A stretch of DNA of 64,000 nucleotides from Candidatus Solibacter sp. (lineage in GTDB: Bacteria; Acidobacteriota; Terriglobia; Bryobacterales; Bryobacteraceae), in contig PNKE01000010.1 of NCBI GenBank assembly GCA_013822245.1, forward strand, positions 1 to 64,000, read 5' to 3'. The notes under the pieces are model-generated. The model made no database searches. It was not told the DNA's origin and saw only the letters and a program-made list of their open reading frames with translations. Of this stretch, positions 1 through 9,825 are shown piece by piece (position 1 is the first letter of the stretch; each line of letters starts with the position of its first letter). Both the position numbers and the translations under genes were made by a program.

Positions 1-193
1 CAGGCGGAAGACGACTGGCAGCGAGCCGTAACCTTCACGGCATCTTACACTTAGACGCGATAATGCTGCCCGGTTGAGGGGGAAGATCCGCCAGAAACAG
101 GAACGCCGGTTCGCCACGTTCCCGCGTTAAATCAATGAGATAGCGCTCGGTGGGCGGTGGAACTCCGGGTTGGAAAACCTGTCGCGTCGGATG
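1..193. other. gene-free left edge
   Basis: No credible gene is visible in the first 193 bases. The short open frames lack a ribosome binding site and recognisable protein content. The stretch lies downstream of purF, beyond its terminator. Confidence 0.5.
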
Positions 194-230
194 AAAAGGC
201 CCGTCCGGGCGGTTCCGGGCGGGCCTTCGT
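194..230 (-). terminator. Rho-independent terminator of the purQLF operon
   Basis: An inverted repeat with outer arms AAGGCCCG (196-203) and CGGGCCTT (220-227) encloses further GC-rich pairing. Read on the minus strand the hairpin is followed by TTTTCAT, a short U-tract. It sits about 20 bases past the purF stop codon, where the terminator of the minus-strand purine operon would be expected. Confidence 0.7.
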
Positions 231-247
231 TTCTCTCTGGGATGCGT

Positions 248-1687
248 CTACCGGTTCGGCCTCGACGCCATCAACTCGTCGATGTTCACCAGTTCGGTCG
301 GGTACTTGCCCGTGTAGCAGGCGTAGCAGTATTTTGAATCGCCGTCGGCCACGGCCTTGTGCAGGTTCTCCAGCGACAGATAGGCCAGCGTGTCGCAGTC
401 GATGAACTGCCGGATCTCCTCGATGCTCTGGTTGGCGGCGATCAACTCCCGCTTGGTCGGCGTGTCGACGCCATAGAAACACGGCGACACCGTCGGCGGG
501 CACGAAATCCGCACATGCACTTCTTTCGCCCCCGCGCCGCGCACCATGCGGACGATCTTCTGCGACGTCGTCCCGCGCACCAGCGAGTCGTCCACCAGCA
601 CCACGCTCTTGCCCTGCAAGAGTTCGCGCACCGGGTTCAGTTTCAGCCGCACGCCGAAGTCGCGGATAGCCTGCGACGGTTCGATGAACGTGCGGCCAAT
701 GTAGTGATTGCGGATCAACCCATGGCGGAACGGAATGCCCGATGCCGTCGCATAGCCCAGCGCCGCGGCGACGCCCGAGTCCGGTATCGGCACCACCACG
801 TCGGCCGCCACCGGCATCTCCATGCTCAGCATCTGCCCCATCTTCTCCCGCGACGCCTGCACGGACCGCCCGAAGACGATCGAATCAGGCCGCGAGAAAT
901 AGACATGCTCGAACACGCACTGCGCGTTGCGGCCCGGCGGCGCGTAGAACTGCCGCGTCAACCCCTCCGGCCCGGCGATCACCATCTCGCCCGGCTCGAC
1001 GTCGCCGATGTAATGAGCGTCGATCAGATCGAACGCGCAGGTCTCGGATGCGAACACATACGCCGGCCCGCTCGACAGGTTCATCCGTCCGATGGCCAGC
1101 GGGCGGAACCCGTGGCGGTCGCGCGCGACAATCACGCGGTCGGCCGCCAGAAACACCAATGAAAACGCGCCCTCCAGCGCCAGCAGCGCCTCGCGCAATG
1201 CCGATTCCAGCGTCTTCTGATCGCTCTTGGCCACCAGGTGCAAAACCACTTCGGTGTCCGACGAGGCCTGGAAAATCGACCCGTGGTCCTCAAGATCGCG
1301 CCGCAACTCCATCGCGTTCGTGATGTTGCCGTTATGCGCCACCGCGATGCGGCCCTTGTTGCAGGCCACCGAAAACGGTTGCGCGTTCAGGATCGCCGTG
1401 TCGCCGGCCGTCGAGTACCGCGTGTGCCCGATCGCCATATGGCCGGGCAGCATGTTCAGCACGCCCGCGGTGAAGATGTCGGCCACGTGGCCCATCGACT
1501 TGTGGCAGTACACGTCCTTGCCGTCGCTGGCCGCGATGCCCGCGCTCTCCTGGCCGCGGTGCTGCAAGGCGTGCAGGCCAAGATGCGCCAGGTTGCCCGC
1601 CTCCGGGTGGCCGTAGACGGCGAACACGCCGCACTCTTCCCGAAACTTGTCGAACGGCAAATGCTCAGTCTGGTCGTGATCAGGCAT
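248..1687 (-). CDS. purF: amidophosphoribosyltransferase PurF
   Basis: This enzyme catalyses the first committed step of de novo purine synthesis, converting PRPP and glutamine to phosphoribosylamine in the cytoplasm. From the ATG at 1687 the protein has 479 residues. An 18-residue propeptide precedes Cys19 in EECGVF, the N-terminal nucleophile of the glutaminase domain after processing. The PRPP-binding motif [13 protein letters not shown] is present. C-terminal cysteines in [11 protein letters not shown] and upstream CPP..SPC resemble the [4Fe-4S]-containing B. subtilis-type enzymes. The frame is open further upstream, but that part lies inside purL; the chosen ATG gives an 8-bp overlap with the purL stop. 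It is the last gene of purQ-purL-purF. Confidence 0.96.
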   Translation of the reverse strand: MPDHDQTEHLPFDKFREECGVFAVYGHPEAGNLAHLGLHALQHRGQESAGIAASDGKDVYCHKSMGHVADIFTAGVLNMLPGHMAIGHTRYSTAGDTAILNAQPFSVACNKGRIAVAHNGNITNAMELRRDLEDHGSIFQASSDTEVVLHLVAKSDQKTLESALREALLALEGAFSLVFLAADRVIVARDRHGFRPLAIGRMNLSSGPAYVFASETCAFDLIDAHYIGDVEPGEMVIAGPEGLTRQFYAPPGRNAQCVFEHVYFSRPDSIVFGRSVQASREKMGQMLSMEMPVAADVVVPIPDSGVAAALGYATASGIPFRHGLIRNHYIGRTFIEPSQAIRDFGVRLKLNPVRELLQGKSVVLVDDSLVRGTTSQKIVRMVRGAGAKEVHVRISCPPTVSPCFYGVDTPTKRELIAANQSIEEIRQFIDCDTLAYLSLENLHKAVADGDSKYCYACYTGKYPTELVNIDELMASRPNR

Positions 1688-3920
1688 GAACCTCGGCCTC
1701 GAGTTTGGATTCCAGCGCGGTCGCCCAGGACTCTCGCAGCGTGGCGAGAGGCGTATCGACAAGGGTAATGCCTTTGTTCGAGATCTTCAACCGCCCGGCT
1801 TCGGTCACGCCGATCTTCAACGCCGGAACACCATGCTTCGCGGCCATCGTCTCAACCGACTTGCCGTCCGCGGTGGAAACCACCACGCGCGACGGCCCTT
1901 CATGATAGAGCAGCAACTCCGGCGCCAGCTCGGAATCAACATCGATGTTTGCGCCGGTCAAATTGTCGAACGCGGCCTCGGCCAGCGCCCACGCCAGCCC
2001 GCCGTCGCTCACATCGTGCGCCGACTCGACCACCCGCGAAGTCACCATCTCGCGCACCGCCGTCTGCACCTGCTTCTCAAACACCATGTCCAGCGCCGGC
2101 GGCAAGCCCCACATGTCCTTCACCACCTGCTTGGCGTACTGCGTGCCGCCCATGCGCACCCCATCGGCCTCGCCGATGCCGCCAATCAGATAAATGCCGC
2201 GCCCCGCCTCACGGAACGCAATGCCCACCGGCATCTCGGTCTTCATCACGCCCACGATGCCCATCACCGGCGACGGGAAGATACCCTCGCCGAGCGTCTC
2301 GTTATACAGGCTCACGTTGCCGCCCGTGATGGGCGTTTCGAAGAACGCGCAGGCGTCGGCCATGCCTTCAATCGCCTCAACCAACTGCGCCATGATCTCG
2401 GGCCGCTCGGGATTGCCGAAGTTCAAATTGTTGGTCGCCGCCACCGGCTCCGCGCCCACGCACGAAAGGTTCCGGCAGCACTCTGCCACCATCAGCTTCG
2501 CGCCTTCGCGCGGATCGAGATACGTGTAGCGTCCGTTGCCGTCCAGCGCCATGGCCACCGACGAGCCGATCTCCTTGATGCGGATGATCGCCGCGTCGCC
2601 GCCCGGCCCGGCGACGGTATTGGTGCGGACCATGTAGTCGTACTGTTCCCAGATCCAGCGCTTGCTGCAAAGATCCTCGCTGCGGGCCAGCGTGAACAGG
2701 TCGGCCGTCAAGTCCTTCGACCGAATCGCCGGACCTTCCATTGGAACCTTGCGCAACGGCTTGGTATGCGGGCGGTCGTAGATCGGCGCTTCGTCGGCCA
2801 GCGGGCGGCTCGGAATCTCGGCCACGATCTCGCCGTGATTGCGCACCCGCATGATGCCGTCGGACTTCACCGTGCCGACGATCCGCGCATCCAAACCCCA
2901 CTTCTTGAACACGTCCAGAACTTCGTTCTCGCGCCCCTTATGCGCCACCAGCAGCATCCGCTCCTGGCTCTCCGACAGCATGATCTCGTAGGGCGTCATG
3001 CCCTGTTCGCGCTGCGGAACGTGGGCCAGATCGATCTCGATGCCCGTGCCGGCGCGGCTGCTCATCTCGCAGGTCGAACACGTCAGCCCGGCCGCGCCCA
3101 TGTCCTGAATGCCGGCGATGGCGCCGGTGTGCATCGCTTCCAGACACGCTTCGAGCAGCAGCTTCTCCATGAACGGATCGCCCATCTGCACGTTGGGCCG
3201 CTTCTGCTTGCTCTCTTCGGTGAACTCGGCCGACGCCATCGACGCCCCGTGAATGCCGTCCTTGCCGGTCTTCGAGCCGACGTAGATCACCGGGTTGCCT
3301 TCGCCGGTCGCCTTGCCGTAGAAGATCTGGTCCTTGCGGAAGACGCCGAGGGCGAAGACGTTCACCAGCGGGTTGCCCGCATAGCTGGGTTCGAAGACGG
3401 TCTCGCCGCCGACCGTCGGCACGCCGAAACAGTTGCCGTAATGGGCGATGCCGGCCACCACGCCGTCAATAATGCGGCGGTTGCGCGCGCCGGTTTGCGG
3501 ATCGTCGAGCGGGCCGAAGCGCAGCGCATCCATGACGGCCACCGGCCGCGCGCCCATGGTGAAGATGTCGCGCAGGATGCCGCCCACGCCTGTCGCCGCG
3601 CCCTGGAACGGCTCGATGAAACTGGGATGGTTGTGCGATTCGATCTTGAAGGCGATGCAATAGTCGTTGCCTTCCGGGTCCTTGCCGATATCGATGATGC
3701 CGGCGTTCTCGCCGGGTCCGCAGACGACCAGCTTGCTGCGCGTCGGCAGCTTCTTCAGGTGGATGCGCGAGCTTTTGTACGAGCAGTGCTCGCTCCACAT
3801 CACGCTGAAGATGCCCAGTTCGGTGATATTCGGTTCGCGCCCGAGGATGGACACAATATGTTCGTACTCGCCCGGCGTCAACTGGTGCGCCTGGACGATC
3901 TCAGGTGTGATCTGGCTCAT
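1680..3920 (-). CDS. purL: phosphoribosylformylglycinamidine synthase subunit PurL
   Basis: PurL is the large synthetase subunit of FGAM synthase and performs the ATP-dependent amidation of FGAR in purine biosynthesis. At 746 residues it is the short PurL type that works with separate PurQ and PurS subunits. The N-terminal SEHCSYKSS motif carries the active-site histidine (His45). Two AIR-synthase-type ATP-binding repeats follow. The gene starts 4 bases after the purQ stop and overlaps purF by 8 bases, so the three are surely co-transcribed. No purS is seen in the window; it would have to lie elsewhere. Confidence 0.97.
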   Translation of the reverse strand: MSQITPEIVQAHQLTPGEYEHIVSILGREPNITELGIFSVMWSEHCSYKSSRIHLKKLPTRSKLVVCGPGENAGIIDIGKDPEGNDYCIAFKIESHNHPSFIEPFQGAATGVGGILRDIFTMGARPVAVMDALRFGPLDDPQTGARNRRIIDGVVAGIAHYGNCFGVPTVGGETVFEPSYAGNPLVNVFALGVFRKDQIFYGKATGEGNPVIYVGSKTGKDGIHGASMASAEFTEESKQKRPNVQMGDPFMEKLLLEACLEAMHTGAIAGIQDMGAAGLTCSTCEMSSRAGTGIEIDLAHVPQREQGMTPYEIMLSESQERMLLVAHKGRENEVLDVFKKWGLDARIVGTVKSDGIMRVRNHGEIVAEIPSRPLADEAPIYDRPHTKPLRKVPMEGPAIRSKDLTADLFTLARSEDLCSKRWIWEQYDYMVRTNTVAGPGGDAAIIRIKEIGSSVAMALDGNGRYTYLDPREGAKLMVAECCRNLSCVGAEPVAATNNLNFGNPERPEIMAQLVEAIEGMADACAFFETPITGGNVSLYNETLGEGIFPSPVMGIVGVMKTEMPVGIAFREAGRGIYLIGGIGEADGVRMGGTQYAKQVVKDMWGLPPALDMVFEKQVQTAVREMVTSRVVESAHDVSDGGLAWALAEAAFDNLTGANIDVDSELAPELLLYHEGPSRVVVSTADGKSVETMAAKHGVPALKIGVTEAGRLKISNKGITLVDTPLATLRESWATALESKLEAEVHA

Positions 3921-3924
3921 GGCT

Positions 3925-4608
3925 TTATTTGGCGGGGGAAAACTGGCTGGCGTAGCACTGGATCAGCGACTCGAACACCATCCGTCCGTCGCTGGATCCC
4001 ATCAGCGGTTCGGTGGCCCGCTCCGGATGCGGCATCATGCCCATCACGTTGCGGCCTTCATTCAGCACGCCGGCGATGTCGCGCAGCGAGCCGTTCGGAT
4101 TTTCGACATAGCGGAACGCCACGCGGTCGCCGGCTTCCAGCATGTCGAGCGTGGCATCGTCGGCCACATAGCAGCCCTCGCCGTGGGCGATCGGGATGCG
4201 GAGTTCCGCGCCCGTGGGGATGGCGCGGGTGTAAGGCGAGTTGGCGGTCGCGGCCGTGAGCCGGACCTCCTTGCAGATGAACTTCAATCCGCGGTTGCGG
4301 ACCAGCGCGCCGGGCAGCAGTCCGCATTCGGTCAGGATCTGGAAGCCGTTGCAGATGCCCATCACGTAGCCGCCCTCGGCGGCGAATCGCTTCACCGACG
4401 CCATCACGGGCGAGAACTTCGCGATCGCGCCGCAGCGCAGGTAGTCTCCATAGGAGAATCCGCCGGGCAGGATGACACAGTCCGAGCCTTTGAGGCTGCT
4501 GTCGCTATGCCATAGGAATTCCGCCTGGTGGCCGAGATTTGCACTCGCTGCGTACCAGGCGTCGTGATCGCAATTGCTGCCGGGAAAGACGACGACGCCG
4601 AATTTCAT
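3925..4608 (-). CDS. purQ: phosphoribosylformylglycinamidine synthase, glutaminase subunit PurQ
   Basis: PurQ is a class I glutamine amidotransferase that feeds ammonia to PurL. The 227-residue protein carries the nucleophile elbow GICNGFQ with Cys86, and the rest of the triad in MPHPERATE near the C-terminus. The length is normal for stand-alone PurQ. It is the first gene of the operon. The 148 bases upstream of its ATG hold no purS-like frame, only a hairpin associated with the next gene cluster. Confidence 0.97.
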   Translation of the reverse strand: MKFGVVVFPGSNCDHDAWYAASANLGHQAEFLWHSDSSLKGSDCVILPGGFSYGDYLRCGAIAKFSPVMASVKRFAAEGGYVMGICNGFQILTECGLLPGALVRNRGLKFICKEVRLTAATANSPYTRAIPTGAELRIPIAHGEGCYVADDATLDMLEAGDRVAFRYVENPNGSLRDIAGVLNEGRNVMGMMPHPERATEPLMGSSDGRMVFESLIQCYASQFSPAK

Positions 4609-4700
4609 GGGGAAACCATCAGTCTACCAGACGCCGAACCCGTCCGTTCCCTGTTCGCCCGGCTGTGTTTCGCCTGCCCCTCCCGCCCCCAAACGGCCAG

Positions 4701-4732
4701 ACGAGCCGCCCGGATTCGAACGGGCGGCTCGT
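4701..4732 (-). terminator. strong hairpin, probable terminator of the sigma-factor operon
   Basis: Perfect 12-bp arms ACGAGCCGCCCG (4701-4712) and CGGGCGGCTCGT (4721-4732) enclose an 8-base loop, 25 bases past the stop codon of the DUF4097 gene. There is no convincing U-tract on either strand, so the terminator assignment rests on position and stem strength. The TTCGAAT loop recalls a tRNA T-arm, but no tRNA can be folded here. Confidence 0.5.
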
Positions 4733-4756
4733 GAAGGACTGTGACTGTCTCCCGGC

Positions 4757-6187
4757 CTACAGGTTGTCCGCCCTCGGCGGCGGCGGAGGCGTTGCAGGCG
4801 CTGCCGGTTTCGGCGCCGGCGGCGCCGCGGGCGGAGCCGGCACGGCTTTCCGCACCGTCAACGATCCGCGCCCGGTTTTCAGCGTCACCTGCGGCGCGCC
4901 CGGCGCGCTGGCGGTCAACTTCCCGCCGCGGCCGGAAGTCTCTTCCTTCACCCGGCCGCCGAAGTCGTTCACCACCTCGCCCCGCTCGGTCTCGGCGTCG
5001 AGCGAGAAGCGGGCCGCTTCGGGCAGGGCCACCTCAATGGCGCCCGACCGGACCTTCACGTCGATCTTTGCGACGTCCGCCCGGCTCTGCACCAGGTCCA
5101 CATCGCCCCGATCCACGTCGATCCCGATCGGCCCGGTCACGTCGGTCAGCCGCACATCCTTCGACCGCGCCTTCACGGCCATCGGGCCGGCGATGCCGTC
5201 GCCGGTGAGCGCCGACAACGTGATGTTCAGTGTGCCCGGAATCCTGGCCGCGCGAATCTCGGTCACCGAACTCTCAAAGCGCACCTGGCTTCCAATGTTC
5301 CGCATGACCGTCTCGCCCGAATAGCCGCCGTTCACGTTCACCTGGCCGGTGATGTTCTCCAGTTCGACGTCCCGGCCGCGGCCGCGAAGCTCAACGTCGT
5401 TGCGGACGTTGACGGCCCGGATGAGGTCGCTCGACCGCGTGTTGATGACCACCATTCCGCCCACGTTCTGGATGCGCACGCCGCTGCGCTCCGAATCCAC
5501 CTGGACGCGCCCGTCCACGCCGGACAGGTCCACGTCCACGTTCTGGCCCTGACAGGTCACCGACGCGCCCGTGGGCACCGTGATCTCAACGTCATAGGTC
5601 ACCCTGATGTTGTCGGGCTGGTTGGCGCCGGCCCGGATCACCACCGTTTCGCCCGCCGCCGTCGCGGCCAGCGGCGTGTCCTTGTCGGCGCCGTCGGCCA
5701 CGCGCTTGTTCAGCGCGCGGATGCTCTTGCGGGCCGTCACTTTCACCTCGTCGGTGTCCGCGCCCACCACCCGCGCCGACCCGCGGCCGATGTCGATGGT
5801 CACCCGCGGCGTCTTGCCGGCCTTCAGGCTCTTGGCCTCAACCGGGTATTCGAAGCTCTCGCCGAACACCTCGACGCCGCCGATGCGCAGGCGCCCCAGG
5901 CCCTCCTGGGCGAATCGCTGCGCGCTCCACACTCCGGCGCCCATGATGGTGATGATCACCACCAGCGCCCATTCGCCTCCCGAAATCCCGCGCGCCGGCA
6001 ACGGCCTCCCGCCGAAGTGCGCCGCCAGAATCTCGACGAGACGCAACCCGCCCCAGGCCATCAGCAGCACCGGCCACCAGGTGAAAAGCGTCTCGAACAG
6101 CGGCCACTCGGGCCGGATGTTTCTTACCAGGAAGACCCCGCCGATCAGGATCAGCAGGAGCGGAGCAACCAACGAACCTTTTCTCAT
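4757..6187 (-). CDS. membrane-anchored DUF4097 beta-repeat protein with LiaI-like N-terminus
   Basis: The 476-residue protein has two membrane segments (about residues 6-22 and 36-53) forming a LiaI/DUF5668-like module with the typical WWPVLL signature. A long extracytoplasmic part of repeated short beta strands follows, as in DUF4097 (putative adhesin) proteins, and the tail is rich in Pro and Ala. A purine-rich AGGGGAGGGGG precedes the ATG. It is the last gene of the ECF sigma operon, 15 bases after the preceding gene. Families of this kind are tied to envelope-stress sensing (LiaF, YvlB); the precise role here is inferred from context only. Confidence 0.75.
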   Translation of the reverse strand: MRKGSLVAPLLLILIGGVFLVRNIRPEWPLFETLFTWWPVLLMAWGGLRLVEILAAHFGGRPLPARGISGGEWALVVIITIMGAGVWSAQRFAQEGLGRLRIGGVEVFGESFEYPVEAKSLKAGKTPRVTIDIGRGSARVVGADTDEVKVTARKSIRALNKRVADGADKDTPLAATAAGETVVIRAGANQPDNIRVTYDVEITVPTGASVTCQGQNVDVDLSGVDGRVQVDSERSGVRIQNVGGMVVINTRSSDLIRAVNVRNDVELRGRGRDVELENITGQVNVNGGYSGETVMRNIGSQVRFESSVTEIRAARIPGTLNITLSALTGDGIAGPMAVKARSKDVRLTDVTGPIGIDVDRGDVDLVQSRADVAKIDVKVRSGAIEVALPEAARFSLDAETERGEVVNDFGGRVKEETSGRGGKLTASAPGAPQVTLKTGRGSLTVRKAVPAPPAAPPAPKPAAPATPPPPPRADNL

Positions 6188-6202
6188 CTCACACCCCCTC
6201 CC

Positions 6203-6385
6203 CTAGTTCCGGCCGCGGCCCGCGGTCCGGTCAATCAACTGCCATACGCCGATCGCAACCAGGATCAGCGGCCACCAATCCGACAACAGCCTCCAGAACG
6301 GCGGTATGTCCACCCATTTCCTCAACAGGAAGAAACTGCCGATGCCGATCAGGATCAGCGGTCCGGCCAGGCTCTCGCGCTTCAC
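6203..6385 (-). CDS. small LiaI/DUF5668-like membrane protein
   Basis: This 60-residue protein starts at a GTG that overlaps the upstream TGA in a GTGA junction. A longer in-frame reading exists, but its upstream part is the shadow of the preceding gene. It has two hydrophobic segments and the signature SDWWPLILVAIG, closely resembling the N-terminal module of the downstream DUF4097 protein. The start is chosen because MKRESLAGPL matches the beginnings of the sister modules. Probable inner-membrane protein; function unknown. Confidence 0.7.
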   Translation of the reverse strand: MKRESLAGPLILIGIGSFFLLRKWVDIPPFWRLLSDWWPLILVAIGVWQLIDRTAGRGRN

Positions 6386-6603
6386 TGCGCTCCTCCCGCC
6401 GTGCCCGGCGGCAGCGCATCTCCGGCGTTCGACGAGGCCAGCCTCTGGAACAGCTTCATCAGCCCGAAGACGATCAGCAGCGCCGGCCAGGTCTTGCTGA
6501 AGCCGGCTTCGCTGAAACGGTGCGCGGTCAGCAATCCGCCCAGCGTCATCAGCATCACCGGCCCTCTCAGGGCGCCCAACAGCGCCGGCATACCGCTGTT
6601 CAC
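6382..6603 (-). CDS. small LiaI/DUF5668-like membrane protein
   Basis: This 73-residue protein starts at a GTG overlapping the upstream TGA (GTGA, 6600-6603). It holds two hydrophobic stretches around GPVMLMTLGGLL and TWPALLIVFGLMKL, with the shared W-P-x-L-L-I signature, and a short Ala/Gly/Pro tail. It is one of four consecutive products in this operon with the same membrane module. Function unknown; likely an integral membrane partner of its neighbours. Confidence 0.65.
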   Translation of the reverse strand: MNSGMPALLGALRGPVMLMTLGGLLTAHRFSEAGFSKTWPALLIVFGLMKLFQRLASSNAGDALPPGTAGGAQ

Positions 6604-7268
6604 AGCCCACCTCCGGCATTCCCGGACCCCTGGCCTCCGCCATTGTCCGGCCTCATCCTCACCCACAGCATATACGCGCCCGCCAGGATCAGCGCCACCG
6701 GCCAGAACTTAAGCAACTGCGCCAGATACAGCACTTCCAGGTTGTTGAGCAGGAACAACACCCCCAGCGCGATGAGAACCAGCGGCAGAATCGGCAGCCG
6801 GCCGGCCTGGGCATCCACTCGGACCAGCGAACTGAATTCATCCACCGGCTCGCCGGCCAGCCGCTTGCGCGCCGTGTGATACGCCTCAAACGCCATATAG
6901 AAATAGAAGACCGCCATCAACATGCCGAACAGCGGTTCCAGTCCGCCGGCCGATCTGGTGTTCATGATGCTGATCAGCAGGCCCAGTATCAGCACATGCA
7001 CGATGCCCTTGGCGTACTGTCCGTTGTAGATTGCGCCGACGCCCGGGATCAACCCCAGCACGAATGCCAGGCCGGGCGAGACCCCAGGGTTGGCCATTGG
7101 CGCGGGCGCCGCCGCGGCTGCCTCATAGCGCGGGGCCTCGGCGGCGGGCACATGGTCCTCGCAATAGACCGTGCCCTGCGCCAGCTTCACCGTGTCCTCG
7201 GTCAGCGCCTTCCCGCAAACGCGGCAGTAGGCGGTGACAGGCTTCGGATTCTCACTTGCTGTTGTCAT
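6600..7268 (-). CDS. zinc-ribbon (B-box-like) membrane protein with C-terminal LiaI-like module
   Basis: The 222-residue protein begins with a small treble-clef-like site, C15-x2-C18 and C36-x2-H39 (YCRVC ... CEDH), followed by an Ala/Pro linker. A hydrophobic region GLAFVLGLIPGVGAIYNGQ resembles TM2/DUF-type membrane segments. The C-terminal module LPILPLVLIALGVLFLLNN ... FWPVALIL matches the other LiaI-like units of the operon. It overlaps the anti-sigma gene by 4 bases (ATGA). A cytoplasmic metal-binding head on a membrane anchor is inferred; function unknown. Confidence 0.7.
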   Translation of the reverse strand: MTTASENPKPVTAYCRVCGKALTEDTVKLAQGTVYCEDHVPAAEAPRYEAAAAAPAPMANPGVSPGLAFVLGLIPGVGAIYNGQYAKGIVHVLILGLLISIMNTRSAGGLEPLFGMLMAVFYFYMAFEAYHTARKRLAGEPVDEFSSLVRVDAQAGRLPILPLVLIALGVLFLLNNLEVLYLAQLLKFWPVALILAGAYMLWVRMRPDNGGGQGSGNAGGGL

Positions 7269-7903
7269 TGCGCCTTCCCTCCCTCTTGGGTTCTATTCCG
7301 GCCGTTTTGGCTGGGGCTCTTTTCGATGGGCCCTTCGTCTCGCGCACCGTCCTGCCGGGCGGAGCCCGGCGGCAGCGGATCTTCATTCGACCCGCTCCAG
7401 TCGTTCATCGTCTGCTGGATCTCATAGACCACGCGCAGGCTATCGTAATACTTCTTCGCCCTGTCCAAACTCCGGTACGCCTTGTCCTCCAGCGTCGCCC
7501 AGATGCGGGCCGGTTCCAGATCGGCGGGCTTCAACTGCCGGATCGGCACCCCCGCAAACCGCCCGATCATCGAAAACGAGAGAATCGTCATCGCCATGCC
7601 CATGGCGAACTTCGGTTGCAGCACCGGCTCGAACAGCTTCGCCACCCATCCGCCGGCCTTCTGCTTCAGCACCGGGCCCTTGGCCTCGTTGCGCAGCTCG
7701 AACAGAATTCCGTTCACCAGCGCCGGCGGCACTTCCACCTCGGCCGCGCTCTCCATCAGCGCCACGGCCGCCTTGGCGTCGGCCACCAGCTCCCGGCACG
7801 CCGCACAGGAGTTCAGATGCAGTTCAACCGTGGCCTTCTCGGCCGCCGACAGCACGCCGTCGACGTAATCGCAAAGCAGGATTTCCAGGTCGACGCACTT
7901 CAT
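7265..7903 (-). CDS. anti-sigma factor with zinc-binding ZAS domain
   Basis: The 212-residue protein carries the anti-sigma zinc motif H29-x3-C33-x2-C36 in its N-terminal domain. One membrane segment lies at about residues 98-114, and an extracytoplasmic C-terminal part follows. It overlaps the ECF sigma gene by 4 bases (ATGA), the normal arrangement for a cognate sigma/anti-sigma pair. It should hold the sigma factor inactive at the membrane until a signal, plausibly an envelope signal given the downstream genes, releases it. Confidence 0.85.
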   Translation of the reverse strand: MKCVDLEILLCDYVDGVLSAAEKATVELHLNSCAACRELVADAKAAVALMESAAEVEVPPALVNGILFELRNEAKGPVLKQKAGGWVAKLFEPVLQPKFAMGMAMTILSFSMIGRFAGVPIRQLKPADLEPARIWATLEDKAYRSLDRAKKYYDSLRVVYEIQQTMNDWSGSNEDPLPPGSARQDGARDEGPIEKSPSQNGRNRTQEGGKAQ

Positions 7904-8475
7904 ATCGCTACCCTGTGCTTTCGCAGCACGCGGGCCAGTTCGGCCCGTCCCCGGTTCAGCCTGGACTTCACCGTCCCCTCGGGGATATTCAACACCTCCG
8001 CGATCTCGCGATACTCCAACTCCTCCAGATCGCGCAGGATCACCGTCTCTCGCAGATCCGGCGAAAGCCTCGCCAAACCCGCCTGGATCAATTCGCCCGC
8101 CTCGCGGCCGGCCAGGATGCCGTCGGGCCGCGACTGCATGCCGTTGCGTTGTTCAAGCACCGGCAGTTGGTCTTCAATCGAATCGGTCGCCCGCTCGAGC
8201 TTCGTCCTGCGGTAGTGATCGATCAGCAGGTTGCGCGTCAGCCGCGTCAGCCAGACCACGAAAGATCCTTCGCCGGCGCGGAAGCTCTTCAGCGAACGGA
8301 ACACCCGCAGGAAGACATCCTGCGTCAGGTCCTGGGCCTCGGTCTCCCGGCCCGTGAAGCGCAGGCAGATCGAATACACGCGCCGCGTGTGGATCTTGAC
8401 CAGATCCTCCCACGCCGACTCCTCGCCGGACGTGCACCTTTCCACGAGTTCAGTGTCGAGGTCGAAAGCGCTCAT
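7900..8475 (-). CDS. ECF-type RNA polymerase sigma factor (RpoE-like)
   Basis: From the ATG at 8475 the protein has 191 residues. Region 2 includes DLTQDVFLRVFRSL and the -10-recognition stretch FVVWLTRLTRNLLIDHYRR. Region 4 has the helix-turn-helix LEYREIAEVLNIPEGTVKS. An in-frame extension further upstream is rejected because sigma region 2 should begin near the N-terminus. The gene heads a six-gene operon with the anti-sigma factor and membrane proteins, and probably autoregulates it. Confidence 0.92.
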   Translation of the reverse strand: MSAFDLDTELVERCTSGEESAWEDLVKIHTRRVYSICLRFTGRETEAQDLTQDVFLRVFRSLKSFRAGEGSFVVWLTRLTRNLLIDHYRRTKLERATDSIEDQLPVLEQRNGMQSRPDGILAGREAGELIQAGLARLSPDLRETVILRDLEELEYREIAEVLNIPEGTVKSRLNRGRAELARVLRKHRVAI

Positions 8476-8769
8476 GGGAAACGGACCGGCTCCTCCACCC
8501 GCTCGCCGTGCATCCGGCGTCCCGCCTGCCTGGTAAGCGGCCGTTCCGCCGCCGGCGGCGCTTGCGGTGTAGCCCAAAATGTGGGGCGCAGCCATAACCT
8601 CATCCCTCTTGCGGACATCTCCGGCGTACCGGCCCGTTCTGTGCTGGCCGTTCTCGCCTTCCGCTTAGAGGAACGAGGCTTTATCATTAAAAGTTCAATC
8701 GATGTAGAGAGCAACCGCCGCGGCATCCTAATTTTATTCCAATCCGGGGGCGCCGGGCGCGCGCAGACG

Positions 8770-9825
8770 ATGCAGTTTACAAATCACCGCCGTTTCATCC
8801 ATTTGGGGATGCTGCTCGCCGCCCTGGCGGCGGCGGCCGGCGCCGTCTGGTTTATCTGGGAGGCCCGCAAGGAAGGGTTCGAGTCGGCCGAGTTCTGGGC
8901 CACCATGGGCCGGGCGGACTGGCGCTGGATGCTGCTGACGGCCTTTCTGATGATCCTCTCCTACTACGGCCGCGCCCTGCGTTGGGCGGTGATGATCGAG
9001 CCGCTCAAGCCCCGGCCCAGCCATTGGAACCTGTTCAAGGCCACCGCCATCGGCTTCACCGCCGTCGTCCTGCTCGGCCGGCCCGGCGAGATCGTCCGGC
9101 CCTACCTGATCGCCCAATCCGAGGGCCTCCCGTTCACCTCGCAGCTCGCGGCCTGGTTCATCGAGCGCGTCTACGACATCCTGATGGTCGTCGGCCTGTT
9201 CGGCTTCGCCCTGGCCTATGTCGGAAGCACCTCCGACATTCCCCGCGCCGCCCAACTGGCCATGGAGACCGGCGGCTGGGTGGCCGGCCTCGGCGCCGTC
9301 GTCTGCCTGATGGTGCTGTTCGGCCTCCACCGCTACTCCGGCGACATTCACCTCCGCCTCTCCGAAGTCATCAGGGCATTCGGCGCGCAGTTGCCGCCAT
9401 CGGCGGAGTCCAAGCTCAAGGCGCTCAGCGACGGGCTGCACGCCACCCGGACGCTGTCCAGCGTATTTCGGCTGCTGGCCTGGTCGATCCTGGAGTGGGC
9501 CATTATCTCAGCAGGCTACGCGGCGTTCTTCCGCGCCTTTCCGGAAACCGCGGGCCTCTCCATTGCCCAGACGCTGGTCTATGTCGGATTTGTCGCCTTT
9601 GGCAGTATCATTCAGATACCGGGCATCGGCGGCGGAATCCAGGTGGTCTCGGCCGTCGTCCTGGTGGAGTTCTTCGGCGTCAGTCTGGCCAGCGCCACCG
9701 GCATCTCGCTCCTGGTCTGGGCCGTTGCCATGCTGCTGGTGGCGCCCATCGGTCTGGCGCTCGCCCTGCACGGCGGGCTGAAATTAGCGAAACTGAAGTC
9801 GATCGCGTCCGAGATTGAACCATGA
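8770..9825 (+). CDS. lysylphosphatidylglycerol-synthase-like transmembrane (UPF0104) flippase-type protein
   Basis: This 351-residue polytopic membrane protein has about eight hydrophobic segments. It shows family signatures such as YYGRALRWAVMIEP, LLGRPGEIVRPYLIA, FIERVYDI and IPGIGGGIQV. Such proteins (UPF0104, the membrane half of MprF) are thought to translocate lipids. The ATG at 8770 is chosen because the hydrophobic N-terminus begins there; the frame is open far upstream but overlaps the divergent sigma operon. It ends in a 4-bp overlap with nrdR, an unusual partner. Substrate unknown. Confidence 0.85.
   Translation: MQFTNHRRFIHLGMLLAALAAAAGAVWFIWEARKEGFESAEFWATMGRADWRWMLLTAFLMILSYYGRALRWAVMIEPLKPRPSHWNLFKATAIGFTAVVLLGRPGEIVRPYLIAQSEGLPFTSQLAAWFIERVYDILMVVGLFGFALAYVGSTSDIPRAAQLAMETGGWVAGLGAVVCLMVLFGLHRYSGDIHLRLSEVIRAFGAQLPPSAESKLKALSDGLHATRTLSSVFRLLAWSILEWAIISAGYAAFFRAFPETAGLSIAQTLVYVGFVAFGSIIQIPGIGGGIQVVSAVVLVEFFGVSLASATGISLLVWAVAMLLVAPIGLALALHGGLKLAKLKSIASEIEP

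Noticed and set aside
1686-4259. 857-codon plus-strand open frame
   Set aside because: It is the antisense shadow of purL and purQ, with Arg/His-rich composition and no domain.
4701-4732. tRNA T-arm-like loop TTCGAAT inside a hairpin
   Set aside because: The T-stem geometry fails (only the closing pair fits a 7-base loop) and no acceptor, D or anticodon arm can be placed around it.
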